A stretch of 51,559 nucleotides of DNA. It comes from Saccharospirillum sp040881935. GTDB lineage: Bacteria; Pseudomonadota; Gammaproteobacteria; Pseudomonadales; Natronospirillaceae. The translations under genes and the position numbers were made by a program. The number at the start of each line of letters is the position of its first letter. The first letter of the stretch is position 1. The stretch lies in the NCBI RefSeq assembly GCF_040881935.1, contig NZ_JBBECH010000093.1:1-51559 (forward strand), given 5' to 3'. The notes beneath the pieces were generated by a model. That model had not been told where the DNA came from. It ran no database searches and worked only from the letters and a program-made list of their open reading frames with translations. Below, one piece after another: positions 1 through 7,896 of the stretch.

Positions 1-11
1 GAAAATCGACA

Positions 12-566
12 TTAACTTGTTAAAGAGCTGTCTAAAACAGGTTGACAGGTTCCGAACTTTTCCTTCCACACCCTTGGTGTTAGCTCAGCCACATCACTGG
101 CCGGATGCTCACTGATTCTCTGCAAGACATCCGTCAGATAAGTGTACGGATGGATATCATGCAGTTTGCAGGTGGTGATCAGGCTTTGGATGATGCCAAC
201 GTGTTCGGCACCCAACTCAGTCCAGCAGAAGAGCCATGTTTTGCGACCCATTGGGATGGGTCTGAGTGCTCGCTCCAGATGGTTGGTGTCCATCGGCACC
301 TCCGGATCTTCCAGAAAGACACGCAGGGCGTGTTCCCGACTGATCACATAGCCCAAGGCCTTGGTGAACGGGTCCTTGGGCAGCAGGTCCGATCGGCGCA
401 ACTGGTCTTCGCACCATTCAAAGAAGGCATCGACCACCGGCTTGCTGTGCTCCAGTCGAACCTGGTGTTTCTTGTCACCGGCGAGATCACGCGCTTTGAT
501 CTCGGTTTCGATCTGATAGAGTCGACCGATCCAGTCCAGCGCCTCGGCCAAGTGCAAACAGGACAT
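12..566 (-). pseudogene. IS66-family transposase (TnpC), C-terminal remnant
   Basis: About 180 residues match the C-terminal third of IS66 DDE transposases: the stretch with D-T-N-H-L-E-R carries the family's final catalytic Glu, followed by the conserved GRKTWLF and SLITTCKLHDIHPYTYL blocks and a natural stop. IS66 transposases are normally about 500 residues, so the N-terminal two thirds are missing. The first ATG is not a native start: it lies inside the recurrent junction motif GGACATCCAC (561-570), and family-like sequence begins only a few codons later. The element was therefore cut at that motif. The other side runs towards the window edge, so I cannot see whether TnpA/TnpB genes or terminal repeats lie beyond. 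It is very unlikely to be active. Confidence 0.85.
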
Positions 567-622
567 CCACGTTAGTCGCCTATTGAGGCGTTGGTTTTAA
601 TAGCTTATATCTATTGATTGAT
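561..622 (+). repeat. Junction element A (CATCCACGTTAGTC end)
   Basis: Begins with GGACATCCACGTTAGTCG and continues through a short potential stem (CTATT...AATAG) to ATTGATTGATG. The same layout recurs at 2207-2258 and, with a second inverted end, at 15690-15765. It looks like the conserved end of a small mobile or recombination element; I do not recognise the family. Confidence 0.45.
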
Positions 623-637
623 GTCATTCGGATGGTC

Positions 638-727
638 GGCCTTCAATACAGTCACCTTAGTGGACACGGCAACTGCTGGGGTAACGCACCAATGGAAAGA
701 TTGTTCCGAAGGTTGAAAATTGAATGA
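638..727 (+). pseudogene. IS3-family OrfB fragment (GNCW motif)
   Basis: The frame reads H-G-N-C-W-G-N-A-P-M-E-R-L-F-R-R-L-K-I-E-stop. This is the signature GNCWDNAPMERFF segment around the last part of the IS3-family DDE integrase core, with D changed to G and an early stop. Only about 30 residues remain of a roughly 280-residue protein. A related but diverged fragment lies on the other strand at 4172-4399. Ten bases downstream of the stop comes the junction motif GTGGGTGTCC (738-747). Confidence 0.75.
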
Positions 728-763
728 AAATCTTCAGGTGGGTGTCCCAACTAGGTACTGCAG

Positions 764-1240
764 ATGGGGTATGGGTATGTGAGTGGGAATCCGTTGAAGT
801 GGACGGATATACTAGGGTTGGTGACTTTTAAGCCAGGACCCAGTGGCGCAGACGTCACTGGGTTGCAAGAAGAAATTACTAAGTTGTACCCAACTATAGA
901 CAGCACGTATGAAGATTTGGGTCATGACGAGCCAGTCATTACATCCGGTACTGATAGCCATGAGGATAAACCTGGTTCTTTGCATAACGATGGCCTGGCA
1001 ATCGACATCCGTGGCAATGACAAAGACGAATCGGATAATAAAAAATTGGCTGATGAGCTTCAATCTAGGCTGGATACGCAGTATGGTGACGGGGACTACG
1101 ATGTTATTTTTGAGGATAAGCCTGAAGAATATGATATGTTAGATCACATCCATATTGAGTATGATCCAGATGTTCCTCCAACAATGAGAGAAGATATGAA
1201 CAACGTTAAAGGAGATGCTTATGGTTATTGTCCGGCATAG
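764..1240 (+). CDS. Orphan Rhs C-terminal tip, M15/Hedgehog-type peptidase-like toxin domain (copy 1)
   Basis: The first 18 residues, GYGYVSGNPLKWTDILGL with its leading Met, are the terminal Rhs-core motif (Y-x-Y-V-x-x-N-P-...-D-x-x-G-L) after which variable toxin tips are fused. There is no Rhs core upstream: a stop lies in frame at 752-754. The tip (about residues 20-158) contains S-L-H-N-D-G-L-A-I-D, matching the SxHxxGxAxD zinc motif of M15 peptidases, and D-H-I-H-I-E-Y near the C-terminus, a plausible third metal ligand. Peptidoglycan would be the natural substrate; this is inference. It overlaps the following immunity-like gene by 20 bp. The first ~310 bp are nearly identical to 5725-6035 (three differences by eye), after which the copies diverge. 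As a coreless tip it is probably not delivered on its own and may be a recombination reservoir. Confidence 0.7.
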   Translation: MGYGYVSGNPLKWTDILGLVTFKPGPSGADVTGLQEEITKLYPTIDSTYEDLGHDEPVITSGTDSHEDKPGSLHNDGLAIDIRGNDKDESDNKKLADELQSRLDTQYGDGDYDVIFEDKPEEYDMLDHIHIEYDPDVPPTMREDMNNVKGDAYGYCPA

Positions 1241-1751
1241 CCTTGGCGTATTGTTCACATTATTTTCTGCCTCTGGTTTTGCTTTTGATCAATACCTGCT
1301 TAAAAGTATTGAGCAATTTGATGAGTTTAGTCATGTTGCCGTTGAGAGGGGGTCCATATTCAGCTGTCCAAGCCGCACTGAGGAATGCTTAATACAGCAG
1401 TTGAATGAAAATGTACCGCTGGATAATGTGGACCTTTTTTTAAAGGTGTCTCCAGGTTTGATTAAGCCTCGTTTTTCCACTGAAATTGATGGTGTCAGAC
1501 TGGACCCAGATGATGAGCTGATTCTATTGGATTATTTAATGGAAGGTCGTAGCAGAATTCTCTTTGAGGGAAAGTATTATCGTTGGAAGGTGCCAAGGAG
1601 CTTTGAAAAATGTGCTGAACCTGACAATGACCTTCGGTATTGTTGGGCGGAACTTATTCGTCCCGCCAGTATTGAAAGGTGGATGTACGTTGAACAAAAT
1701 CACTACGGAGCCTATTGGGTGCCATGGGAATACATTGAAGTATTAGACTAA
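1221..1751 (+). CDS. Exported immunity-like protein (copy 1)
   Basis: I do not recognise a named family. The protein is about 176 residues and begins with a hydrophobic export signal (MVIVRHSLGVLFTLFSASGFA), after which FDQYLLKS starts the mature part. An upstream ATG at 1215 is in frame, but AAAGGAG at 1208-1214 is well placed for 1221. The gene overlaps the toxin-like tip by 20 bp, a typical toxin/immunity arrangement, and a periplasmic location fits a peptidoglycan-directed effector. The paralogue at 6185-6715 shares the central block (STEIDGVRLDPDDELILLDY) and the C-terminal block (RWMYVEQ-x-x-YGAYWVP) but differs much more than the toxin tips do. Function is inferred from position and export signal only. 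Confidence 0.6.
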   Translation: MVIVRHSLGVLFTLFSASGFAFDQYLLKSIEQFDEFSHVAVERGSIFSCPSRTEECLIQQLNENVPLDNVDLFLKVSPGLIKPRFSTEIDGVRLDPDDELILLDYLMEGRSRILFEGKYYRWKVPRSFEKCAEPDNDLRYCWAELIRPASIERWMYVEQNHYGAYWVPWEYIEVLD

Positions 1752-1798
1752 CGCTTGGAGGCGGCTAATTTGTGCCTATCCAAAAACACGGCTATATA

Positions 1799-2207
1799 GG
1801 ACACCCAGAGCGCCGGGCTAAGCCGGTAAAAGATTGGAGGTGAAAGTCCTCTGCCTGGTAAGGGCTAGCAACCCGCCAGGACCTCGAGTCATGGGCCACT
1901 GCTCGTAAGGGTAGGGGTTAAGCGTTGACAGAGGAATGTGCAGGCTCAGTATTGAGCTCCGAGATCACATCCCGAGAATGCCGACCTTGTTGGGTGAAGA
2001 GGAAGGCAACATGGTTGTGTTGCGATAAAGCGAGTGACGCAGCCGATTCTCCGGAGTCGTTAGACCTGATACATGTACGGATGTCTTTTACGCGGAACCC
2101 GGGAGGTCCTGCGTTGGGTGATTGGTCTCCAGTCACCGGGTCGGGGAAGCCTAAGAAGCGTAGCCCGAACCTCTTGCAATGCAGGAAGTCGGATGGTGAC
2201 TCTTGAG
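1799..2207 (+). mobile_element. Group II intron 5' ribozyme remnant without its RT/maturase gene
   Basis: After the junction motif GGACACCCAG comes GAGCGCCGGGC..GCCGG and GGTGAAAGTCC, then GGGCTAGCAACCCGCC. These resemble the 5' end and domain I of bacterial group II introns carrying an ltrA-type protein. An open frame at 1925-2206 reads ...NPGGPALGD..SPVTGSGKPKKRSP, a translation I associate with the transcribed leader upstream of intron reverse transcriptases; it is structural RNA rather than a gene. No RT, maturase or HNH sequence and no domain V/VI follows: the remnant stops at the next junction motif (2207). It cannot splice by itself. Exact class is uncertain. Confidence 0.6.
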
Positions 2208-2258
2208 ACACCCACATTAGTCGGCTATCAGTGTTTGGTTTTTGATAGCTTTGATTAA
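2207..2258 (+). repeat. Junction element B (CACCCACATTAGTC end)
   Basis: GACACCCACATTAGTCGG followed by a perfect stem GCTATCA...TGATAGC and ATTAATG. It matches element A (561-622) and the left half of the element at 15690-15765. It abuts the intron remnant directly. Confidence 0.45.
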
Positions 2259-2754
2259 TGAAGGTAGAGCCATCTATCGTTCGGGTGAGTGTTCATGTAA
2301 AAAGTGGTGAGCAAAGCTTCTTGAGTGATGTCGAGACCGCGCATTGAGCTGAGTAGTTTCTGACGGGTTTAGCTGCGAATATAATATCAAAGTCAGAAAT
2401 CACGCGGAATTAGTTCAACAGCCTGTTAAAGGTCAGTAGAGTAAACTCTAATATTTTTCCGGATAGTTCACGTTGTGTTTATTTAACTGAAGAATTGAAA
2501 TAGTCATATCATAGGCTATTGAGTAATCTGGACATCCAAACCAAGAGGCTATCAAATACTTAATTTCTATAGGTTTAACTAATATTGTGATGGGTATCCA
2601 GATAAGTCATTACTCGAAGTCAATATGACAACAAGTCGGCATTAATGAGTGAGACTTGAGCTAAACTGAATGAGTAACGTGGCCGCAAACTAAACAGTGA
2701 AGCCATCGAGCAGTGAAGCGATGAAAAAGGTTGCGTCGTTCTTGGGAGTTCATG
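2259..2754. other. AT-rich non-coding stretch
   Basis: No open frame with family-like features is seen on either strand. It carries a stray GGACATCCA (2530-2538), short AT-rich tracts that could hold the promoter of the oxidoreductase at 2755, and two near-copies of GTGAAGC just before that gene. A 167-codon opposite-strand frame (2620-3123) overlaps the oxidoreductase and is a shadow. Confidence 0.5.
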
Positions 2755-4155
2755 ATGAACGAAGAACTTGAAACGGACTATCTCATCGTGGGTGCTGGGG
2801 CTGCGGGTATGGCTTTCGCGGACTCGCTGCTCACCCATTCCGACGCGACTGTCACCATCGTTGATCGACGCCACGCACCTGGCGGGCACTGGGTCGATGC
2901 CTATCCCTACGTCCGCCTGCACCAGCCTTCGTCCCTTTATGGGGTCAGTTCGGTACCCCTTGGTCAAAATACTATCGATGGTACGGGTACGAACGCCGGC
3001 TTCTACGAACTCGCCGGTGCAGACGAAATCCGGGCCTATTACACGCACGTGATGCAGCGCCACTTTCTCCCTGGTGGCCGTGTCCGCTACTTTCCAAACT
3101 GTGACTATCTGGGTGATGGCCACTTTGTCTCACGGCTTGGGCAGAAATCCTGGATGGTGAACGTCCGGCGCAAGGTGGTCGACACCACCTATACTGAAGG
3201 CGCCGTTCCCGGTGCCAGTGCGCCGCCGTTTGAGGTGGCCGATGGAGTTCGCTGCATGCCCGCAGGCGGAATTGCCAGTATCACGGACCGTCCGGAACGT
3301 TTCGTTATCATCGGTGCGGGCAAGACTGCGCTGGATGCCTGTGTCTGGCTGCTGGAACAGGGCGTTCCGGCCGAGGCGATCCAGTGGATCAGACCGCGAG
3401 AAGCATGGTGGTTGAACCGCCGCTACCATCAGCCGAATGAACTGCTGCCGGATTTTTATCAGGGCATGGCCATTCAGTTTGAAGCCATGGCACAGGCAAC
3501 CTCGATTGAGGATCTGGTGTCGAGGCTGGAAGCTGACGAATTCTTTCTTCGCATTGACCCCGACATTGTTCCAACCATGTTCCGGGGTGCGGTGATCAGC
3601 GAAGGAGAACTGGAGCTTCTGCGTCAGATCAAGGACGTTATCCGTCTTGGACATGTGCAGCGAATAGAGCGAGATTATATCATCCTTGAAGAGGGTAGCG
3701 TGCCCACAGGCGAGGGGACGATACACGTCCACTGTGCATCGAAAGGGCTGTCGCGCCCGTCTCTTCGTCCGATTTTCGAGCCCGGCCTGGTGACCGTTCA
3801 ACCATTCCTCTGGGGGTTCGCGTGCTACCAGTTCGCCATGCTGGGCGTGGTCGAGGCAACCCTGGACAGCGACGAAAAGAAAAATCGACTGTGCCCGCCG
3901 ATCACATACTGGGATGTAAATACAGACTATCTGTCGGCATTCTTGAGTGGCCTTGCAAACGAACATGCCCGAGCGGCCTACCCCGAGCTGGCAAAGTGGG
4001 CCAAGAATACAAGGCTGAATCCGCTATGCGGAATCAAGCAATACCGCGATGTGCCGAGCGTGGTTGATGCCCATGAACGCATCAATCGCTCCGGGATGGC
4101 GGCGGTGGACAATCTGGTGAAGCTAGTCCGGACAAAAGCCACCAACCCAAGCTAA
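2755..4155 (+). CDS. FAD/NAD(P)-dependent oxidoreductase (flavin monooxygenase-like)
   Basis: A 466-residue two-dinucleotide-binding-domain flavoprotein. The N-terminal FAD motif is DYLIVGAGAAGMAF (glycines about 12-18) with an acidic ribose contact at VDRR. A second Rossmann motif FVIIGAGKTALD (about 184-195) suggests NAD(P)H binding, and GGHWVDAYPYVRLHQPS resembles the segment after the FAD motif in FMO-type monooxygenases. Substrate is unknown. In-frame starts at 2731 (TTG), 2752 and 2755 exist; GGGAG at 2744-2748 favours 2755. It is an apparently intact single-gene cargo between a group II intron remnant and an IS3 remnant, with GC-richer sequence than its flanks, suggesting acquisition or hitch-hiking. 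No partner gene is adjacent. Confidence 0.8.
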   Translation: MNEELETDYLIVGAGAAGMAFADSLLTHSDATVTIVDRRHAPGGHWVDAYPYVRLHQPSSLYGVSSVPLGQNTIDGTGTNAGFYELAGADEIRAYYTHVMQRHFLPGGRVRYFPNCDYLGDGHFVSRLGQKSWMVNVRRKVVDTTYTEGAVPGASAPPFEVADGVRCMPAGGIASITDRPERFVIIGAGKTALDACVWLLEQGVPAEAIQWIRPREAWWLNRRYHQPNELLPDFYQGMAIQFEAMAQATSIEDLVSRLEADEFFLRIDPDIVPTMFRGAVISEGELELLRQIKDVIRLGHVQRIERDYIILEEGSVPTGEGTIHVHCASKGLSRPSLRPIFEPGLVTVQPFLWGFACYQFAMLGVVEATLDSDEKKNRLCPPITYWDVNTDYLSAFLSGLANEHARAAYPELAKWAKNTRLNPLCGIKQYRDVPSVVDAHERINRSGMAAVDNLVKLVRTKATNPS

Positions 4156-4163
4156 TATGGACA

Positions 4164-4399
4164 TGTAGTGGTCAACTAATACCGGACAGTATTTTAAGTT
4201 TTTCTTCGGCTACTACGGGAGACATGCCACCATTGAACGAATGAGGCCTTTGCCAGTTGTAGTAGTCCATCAGATAGTAGGCAATGTCTTTCTTTGCTTC
4301 AGGTAAATTACGGTAGCCCATCGCAGGCACCCATTCAGTTTTCAAGCTGCGGAACAACCTTTCCATTGGTGCGTTATCCCAGCAGTTACCAATAACTAA
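4164..4399 (-). pseudogene. IS3-family OrfB C-terminal fragment with terminal repeat
   Basis: On the minus strand, GNCWDNAPMERLFRSLKTEW, YNWQRPHSFNGGMSPVVAEE and the stop at 4172 are the C-terminal part of an IS3-family integrase-type transposase, including the region of the last catalytic Glu. Outside the stop lies TGTAGTGGTCAACTAAT (4164-4180), a typical IS3-group terminal repeat, so this end of the element is preserved. The other end is cut at the junction motif GACACCCAG (4400-4408). About 75 of roughly 280 residues remain; it is inactive. Confidence 0.8.
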
Positions 4400-4448
4400 G
4401 ACACCCAGCGTTACAGTTTGTAAGTGTGGTGGATGTCCATACAAGCTC

Positions 4449-4786
4449 GTGAACTGAAAACAGACGGACATACCAAATGAAAGTCAGGCTTTGCTAGTCA
4501 ACAGAAGTAAGATAATCCGGAAATAGTGAAGCACTGGGCGTGAAAACACGTTTTCCAGGCACAGAAAACCATCAGACTGACCTGTGAATCGTTTTTTGTA
4601 GAGGAAAGTCAGGTTAGCAGTGTTGCTGATGCCAACCCGGGAGTTCGCTGATAACCAAATCGCTGACAGTGGGCTCTGATGGATTGGACGGTACCTACCA
4701 AGCCCTTGAACTGGCTTTCAAAATATTGAGTGCTGTAGACCCAGTGCTCAGCGTCAATGCCGAGGCGTTCGAGAATAGGCGGGGTG
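4449..4786. repeat. Direct repeat copy A: 3' region of the HUH transposase element
   Basis: This stretch, covering the 3' end of the transposase gene at 4609-5607 plus about 160 bp beyond its stop, is repeated in the same orientation at 6764-7107 (nearly identical) and 10677-10987 (degenerate). Copies A and B bracket the rest of the transposase and the second Rhs/immunity module, so recombination between them could remove or amplify a ~2.3-kb unit. Confidence 0.8.
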
Positions 4787-5607
4787 TTGTTGTTAATGTT
4801 CCCGCGCTTGTCATTTCTGATGTGTCTGCCAGTCCAGTCGACCAGTTCCAGATAATCCTGCAGCCGAAAAGGAAGCCCGGCGGGCATGTCCTGGCGGGGG
4901 TACCCTGCAAAAGGAAACAGACTTTTTGGTTGTTTTGGTTCTGATGAGGCCTGATCTTCCTTAGCGGATAATATTCGTTCACTTATGGACGTAAAGTCGG
5001 AAGTCTCTGGCGTTTCGGCCATCTGTGCGCGGATGGGGTTTAAATCCACATAGGCCATGCAGGCTGCCAGGGCTTTTTCATCAAGCAATGCTTGGGATTT
5101 AAAGCGACCCTCCCAGAAGCGGCCAGTGCATATGTCCTCTGCGTTGGCCTGGCGTGCGATGTCTTCATTCAATGCGCGCATGAACCAACTGATCGACATT
5201 AAGCGTTCGCGCCATTCTGTTACCAGCTCTGACACGACCTTGAGCTGTTCGTCATACAGGTCTTTACCCGCCAAATACTCATGGCTGAGGAGATTGCCGG
5301 CATACAGGGCGTGCCAGCGTTGAATCACTTCGGTATCCGACCAGGCGTTGGCTTTCTCGGCGTTGATGTGCAGCACGATGTGGTAATGGTTGGACATGAC
5401 GGCATAGGCGCAGATATCGAGTGCATACACCTTGGCCAACGTCAGCATACGTTGCTCAATCCAGCCACGGCGGTGTTCGTAGTCATTACCGGAATGCTCA
5501 TCACGGCCACACAGAAAGGCGCGACGCACGCACCGGGAAGTGCAGTGGTAGTAAGGCGTCGCCTCCGGGGCGATCTGGCTTTTCCTTGAACGTGGCATAG
5601 TGTCCAA
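4609..5607 (-). CDS. REP-associated/IS200-like HUH (Y1) transposase
   Basis: About 330 residues with a Y1-transposase fold. YYHCTSRCVRRAFLCG opens the domain, AYAVMSNHYHIVLHI carries the HUH metal motif (His-Tyr-His), and ALAACMAYVDLNPIRAQM carries the tyrosine region seen in RAYT-type enzymes (catalytic Tyr not proven). The C-terminal extension is longer than in IS200 TnpA. Such enzymes act on single-stranded DNA with hairpin ends. Start may be 5607 or the Met three codons later (5598). The gene appears full length, and its 3' end exists in two further, truncated copies. Upstream (5655-5684) are TTTTTGGGGTCAAGTC and the junction motif GTGGGTGTCC. It could have helped to scatter the junction-flanked fragments; that is inference. 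Confidence 0.8.
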   Translation of the reverse strand: MDTMPRSRKSQIAPEATPYYHCTSRCVRRAFLCGRDEHSGNDYEHRRGWIEQRMLTLAKVYALDICAYAVMSNHYHIVLHINAEKANAWSDTEVIQRWHALYAGNLLSHEYLAGKDLYDEQLKVVSELVTEWRERLMSISWFMRALNEDIARQANAEDICTGRFWEGRFKSQALLDEKALAACMAYVDLNPIRAQMAETPETSDFTSISERILSAKEDQASSEPKQPKSLFPFAGYPRQDMPAGLPFRLQDYLELVDWTGRHIRNDKRGNINNNTPPILERLGIDAEHWVYSTQYFESQFKGLVGTVQSIRAHCQRFGYQRTPGLASATLLT

Positions 5608-5727
5608 CCCTGGCGGCCCGTTTTAGTAATGCTGTATAAAGTACTGTATATAATTTTTGGGGTCAAGTCTTCATGTGGGTGTCCGGGTTAAGCTGCCGAT
5701 CAACTGCTCAGGGACCCGGGTCAGCAG

Positions 5728-6204
5728 ATGGGGTATGGGTATGTGAGTGGGAGTCCGTTGAAGTGGACGGATATACTAGGGTTGGTGACTTTTAAGCCAG
5801 GACCCAGTGGCGCAGACGTCACTGGGTTGCAAGAAGAAATTACTAAGTTGTACCCAACTATAGACAGCACGTATGAAGATTTGGGTCATGACGAGCCAGT
5901 CATTACATCCGGTACTGATAGCCATGAGGATAAACCTGGTTCTTTGCATAACGATGGCCTGGCAATCGACATCCGTGGCAATGACAAAGACGAATCGGAT
6001 AATGAAAAATTGGCTGATGAGCTTCAATCTAGGCTGGATGCGCAGTATGGTGATGGTGATTATGAGGTGGTTTTTGAAGACTACCATGGGCCAGACGATG
6101 CAAGAGATCATATCCATTTGGAGTACGATCCAGATGTTCCTCCAACAGTTAGAGAAGATATGAATAACGTTAAAGGAGATGCTTATGGTTATTGTCCGGC
6201 ATAG
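5728..6204 (+). CDS. Orphan Rhs C-terminal tip, M15/Hedgehog-type peptidase-like toxin domain (copy 2)
   Basis: Second copy of the coreless Rhs tip: MGYGYVSGSPLKWTDILGL, the same S-L-H-N-D-G-L-A-I-D metal motif, and a C-terminal half that differs from copy 1 (...VVFEDYHGPDDARDHIHLEYD). The putative metal residues are kept in both copies while the segment between them varies, suggesting the domain was under selection while diversifying. It overlaps its immunity-like partner by 20 bp, as in copy 1. Upstream sequence GACCCGGGTCAGCAGATGGGG retains a trace of the Rhs L-D-P-x-G-Q-x-M-G motif. Delivery is unlikely without a core; it could serve as a donor tip. Confidence 0.7.
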   Translation: MGYGYVSGSPLKWTDILGLVTFKPGPSGADVTGLQEEITKLYPTIDSTYEDLGHDEPVITSGTDSHEDKPGSLHNDGLAIDIRGNDKDESDNEKLADELQSRLDAQYGDGDYEVVFEDYHGPDDARDHIHLEYDPDVPPTVREDMNNVKGDAYGYCPA

Positions 6205-6715
6205 TCTAATGGCAGTGGCTGTAGTGTTGGCCTCTCCATTATTTGCTTTTGATCAATATTTGCTGAAGAGCTACGAGCAATTTGATGAGACTGTGTATGG
6301 TGTTGTACAAGGTGGATCTATTTACAGCTGTCCTGATAGATCCGAGCGATGCTTTCTAAGAGAGCTTAATGAGAGTGTGACTCCAGATAGGAGTGAGTTC
6401 TTCCAGAAAGTCTCCTCTGGCTTTCTTCAGCCACGGTATTCCACCGAAATAGATGGTGTTCGGTTAGATCCTGATGATGAACTCATTTTGCTGGACTACC
6501 TACGCGAAGGTCGGAGTAGAGTACTCTTTCAGGGTGAGTATTACCGCTGGAAGGTGCCCAGGGATTTCGACAAATGCACTGGGGACGACACTGATCCACG
6601 ATACTGTTGGGCGGAGCTTGTCCGGCCAGCCAGCGAGGAGCGCTGGATGTACGTTGAACAAGGTTACTACGGCGCGTACTGGGTGCCCATCGAGTATGTT
6701 GAACGGTTGGAGTAG
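6185..6715 (+). CDS. Exported immunity-like protein (copy 2)
   Basis: About 176 residues with an N-terminal export signal (MVIVRHSLMAVAVVLASPLFA) and mature start FDQYLLKSYEQFDE. AAAGGAG at 6172-6178 favours the ATG at 6185 over the in-frame ATG at 6179. It shares the central and C-terminal blocks with copy 1, and the rest has changed strongly. It immediately follows the toxin-like tip and is itself followed by the junction motif GGACACCCA (6753-6761). The role as cognate immunity protein is inferred from overlap, order and predicted periplasmic location. Confidence 0.6.
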   Translation: MVIVRHSLMAVAVVLASPLFAFDQYLLKSYEQFDETVYGVVQGGSIYSCPDRSERCFLRELNESVTPDRSEFFQKVSSGFLQPRYSTEIDGVRLDPDDELILLDYLREGRSRVLFQGEYYRWKVPRDFDKCTGDDTDPRYCWAELVRPASEERWMYVEQGYYGAYWVPIEYVERLE

Positions 6716-6763
6716 GGCGAAATAAACTGGACAGCCACAACAGGGCTAAACAGGACACCCAAG

Positions 6764-7107
6764 GTAGTGAACTGAATACAGACTACAGACATGCCAAATG
6801 AAAGTCAGGCTTTGCTAGTCAACAGAAGTAAGATAATCCGGAAATAGTGAAGCACTGGGCGTGAAAACACGTTTTCCAGGCACAGAAAACCATCAGACTG
6901 ACCTGTGAATCGTTTTTTGTAGAGGAAAGTCAGGTTAGCAGTGTTGCTGATGCCAACCCGGGAGTTCGCTGATAGCCAAATCGCTGACAGTGGGCTCTGA
7001 TGGATTGAACGGTACCTACCAAGCCTTTGAACTGGCTTTCAAAATGTTGAGTGCTGTAGACCCAATGCTCAGCGTCAATGCCGAGGCATTCGAGAATGGG
7101 CGGGGTG
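6764..7107. repeat. Direct repeat copy B of the HUH element 3' region
   Basis: Nearly identical to 4449-4786. It starts just after GGACACCCAAG and ends just before TGACACCCAAG (7116-7126), so both edges sit on the junction motif. Confidence 0.8.
6930..7107 (-). pseudogene. HUH transposase C-terminal fragment
   Basis: The last ~58 residues of the transposase at 4609-5607 (ILECLGIDAEHWVYSTQHFE... to the same stop), with the rest missing. The break coincides with the end of repeat copy B. Confidence 0.8.
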
Positions 7108-7157
7108 ACTAAACATGACACCCAAGGTAGTTACTCAGCTTTAAAGGCCTAAATCTC

Positions 7158-7784
7158 TCACGGCGTGAAGTTTTTAAAGGCGTTCACTTCTACTTCCCCT
7201 TCGCTGTATCCCAGCCTCAATGTATATGAGCTGTTGTTGAGCGTCATTTGCAAAGTATCCCAATTCTGCAGAATGTTTTTATCGCCACCGCGGGAGGCAT
7301 TAGAAAATTGTTCGATGGGCTGACAGTTGGCGTCGATAATCGTATCTATCCTGAACAGGTCATCAGTCGGAAAAACATTGAAAACCATGGCGCCCAGGCG
7401 ATTTCTGTTTTCATTGAACAGCAGTGCGATAGGGGTGGTCTTGGTTTGCGTCGAGGACAGAACATTTCTGTCGCTGGCGCCTACTTCCAGTGTGGTCTGT
7501 CGGTCGGCAGGTAGTTCACTGAGGTATCGGTCAAAGCAACTACTGATGGAAGTGGATGTGGATGCTTCCGTGGAAGTGGCGGGTAGCCGGAGGTCCGGGA
7601 GATCGGTTCTGGCATAGGCCAGGATACAGGCGACGCCCAGAACTATCAGCGGTAAACCCGCACCGACAGACGAGACTTCCAGAGACCCTATGGCGATTTT
7701 GCCGCCTGGTTTGTTGGGGTAACGCAATAACACGATGCCACCAAACACCAGCAACCCAATGCCAGCCATCAGCAAGATAACCAT
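7158..7784 (-). CDS. Membrane-anchored hypothetical protein
   Basis: I do not recognise a family. The 208-residue product has two hydrophobic segments near the N-terminus (about residues 1-20 and 38-58, the first with GIGLLVFGGIVLL). A Thr/Ser/Ala-rich linker (STEASTSTSISS) follows, then a soluble domain of about 125 residues. GGAGG lies 7 bases before the ATG at 7784, so expression signals are good. It stands alone between the junction motif at 7116 and gene fragments. It could be an envelope protein or an immunity gene left from another Rhs module; nothing in the sequence decides this. Confidence 0.6.
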   Translation of the reverse strand: MVILLMAGIGLLVFGGIVLLRYPNKPGGKIAIGSLEVSSVGAGLPLIVLGVACILAYARTDLPDLRLPATSTEASTSTSISSCFDRYLSELPADRQTTLEVGASDRNVLSSTQTKTTPIALLFNENRNRLGAMVFNVFPTDDLFRIDTIIDANCQPIEQFSNASRGGDKNILQNWDTLQMTLNNSSYTLRLGYSEGEVEVNAFKNFTP

Positions 7785-7896
7785 TAGGCACCTCCAGGAT
7801 TGTGCTTGGGGTTATGGGGTAGGTGAGAGAGACTGTAGACTATTTACGGTGGAGTGTCTGGCTACGGCTAGCCCTGGCCACTTAACCCGTTAATCC

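Noticed and set aside
1925..2206. Small protein gene of 93 codons
   Set aside because: The sequence matches the transcribed leader of group II introns and is better read as RNA structure.
561..2258. Integron attC sites at the CATTAGTC elements
   Set aside because: The elements lack paired RYYYAAC/GTTRRRY boxes, and no integron integrase is present.
2620..3966. Long minus-strand frames opposite the flavoprotein
   Set aside because: No recognisable domains; they mirror the codon structure of the real gene.
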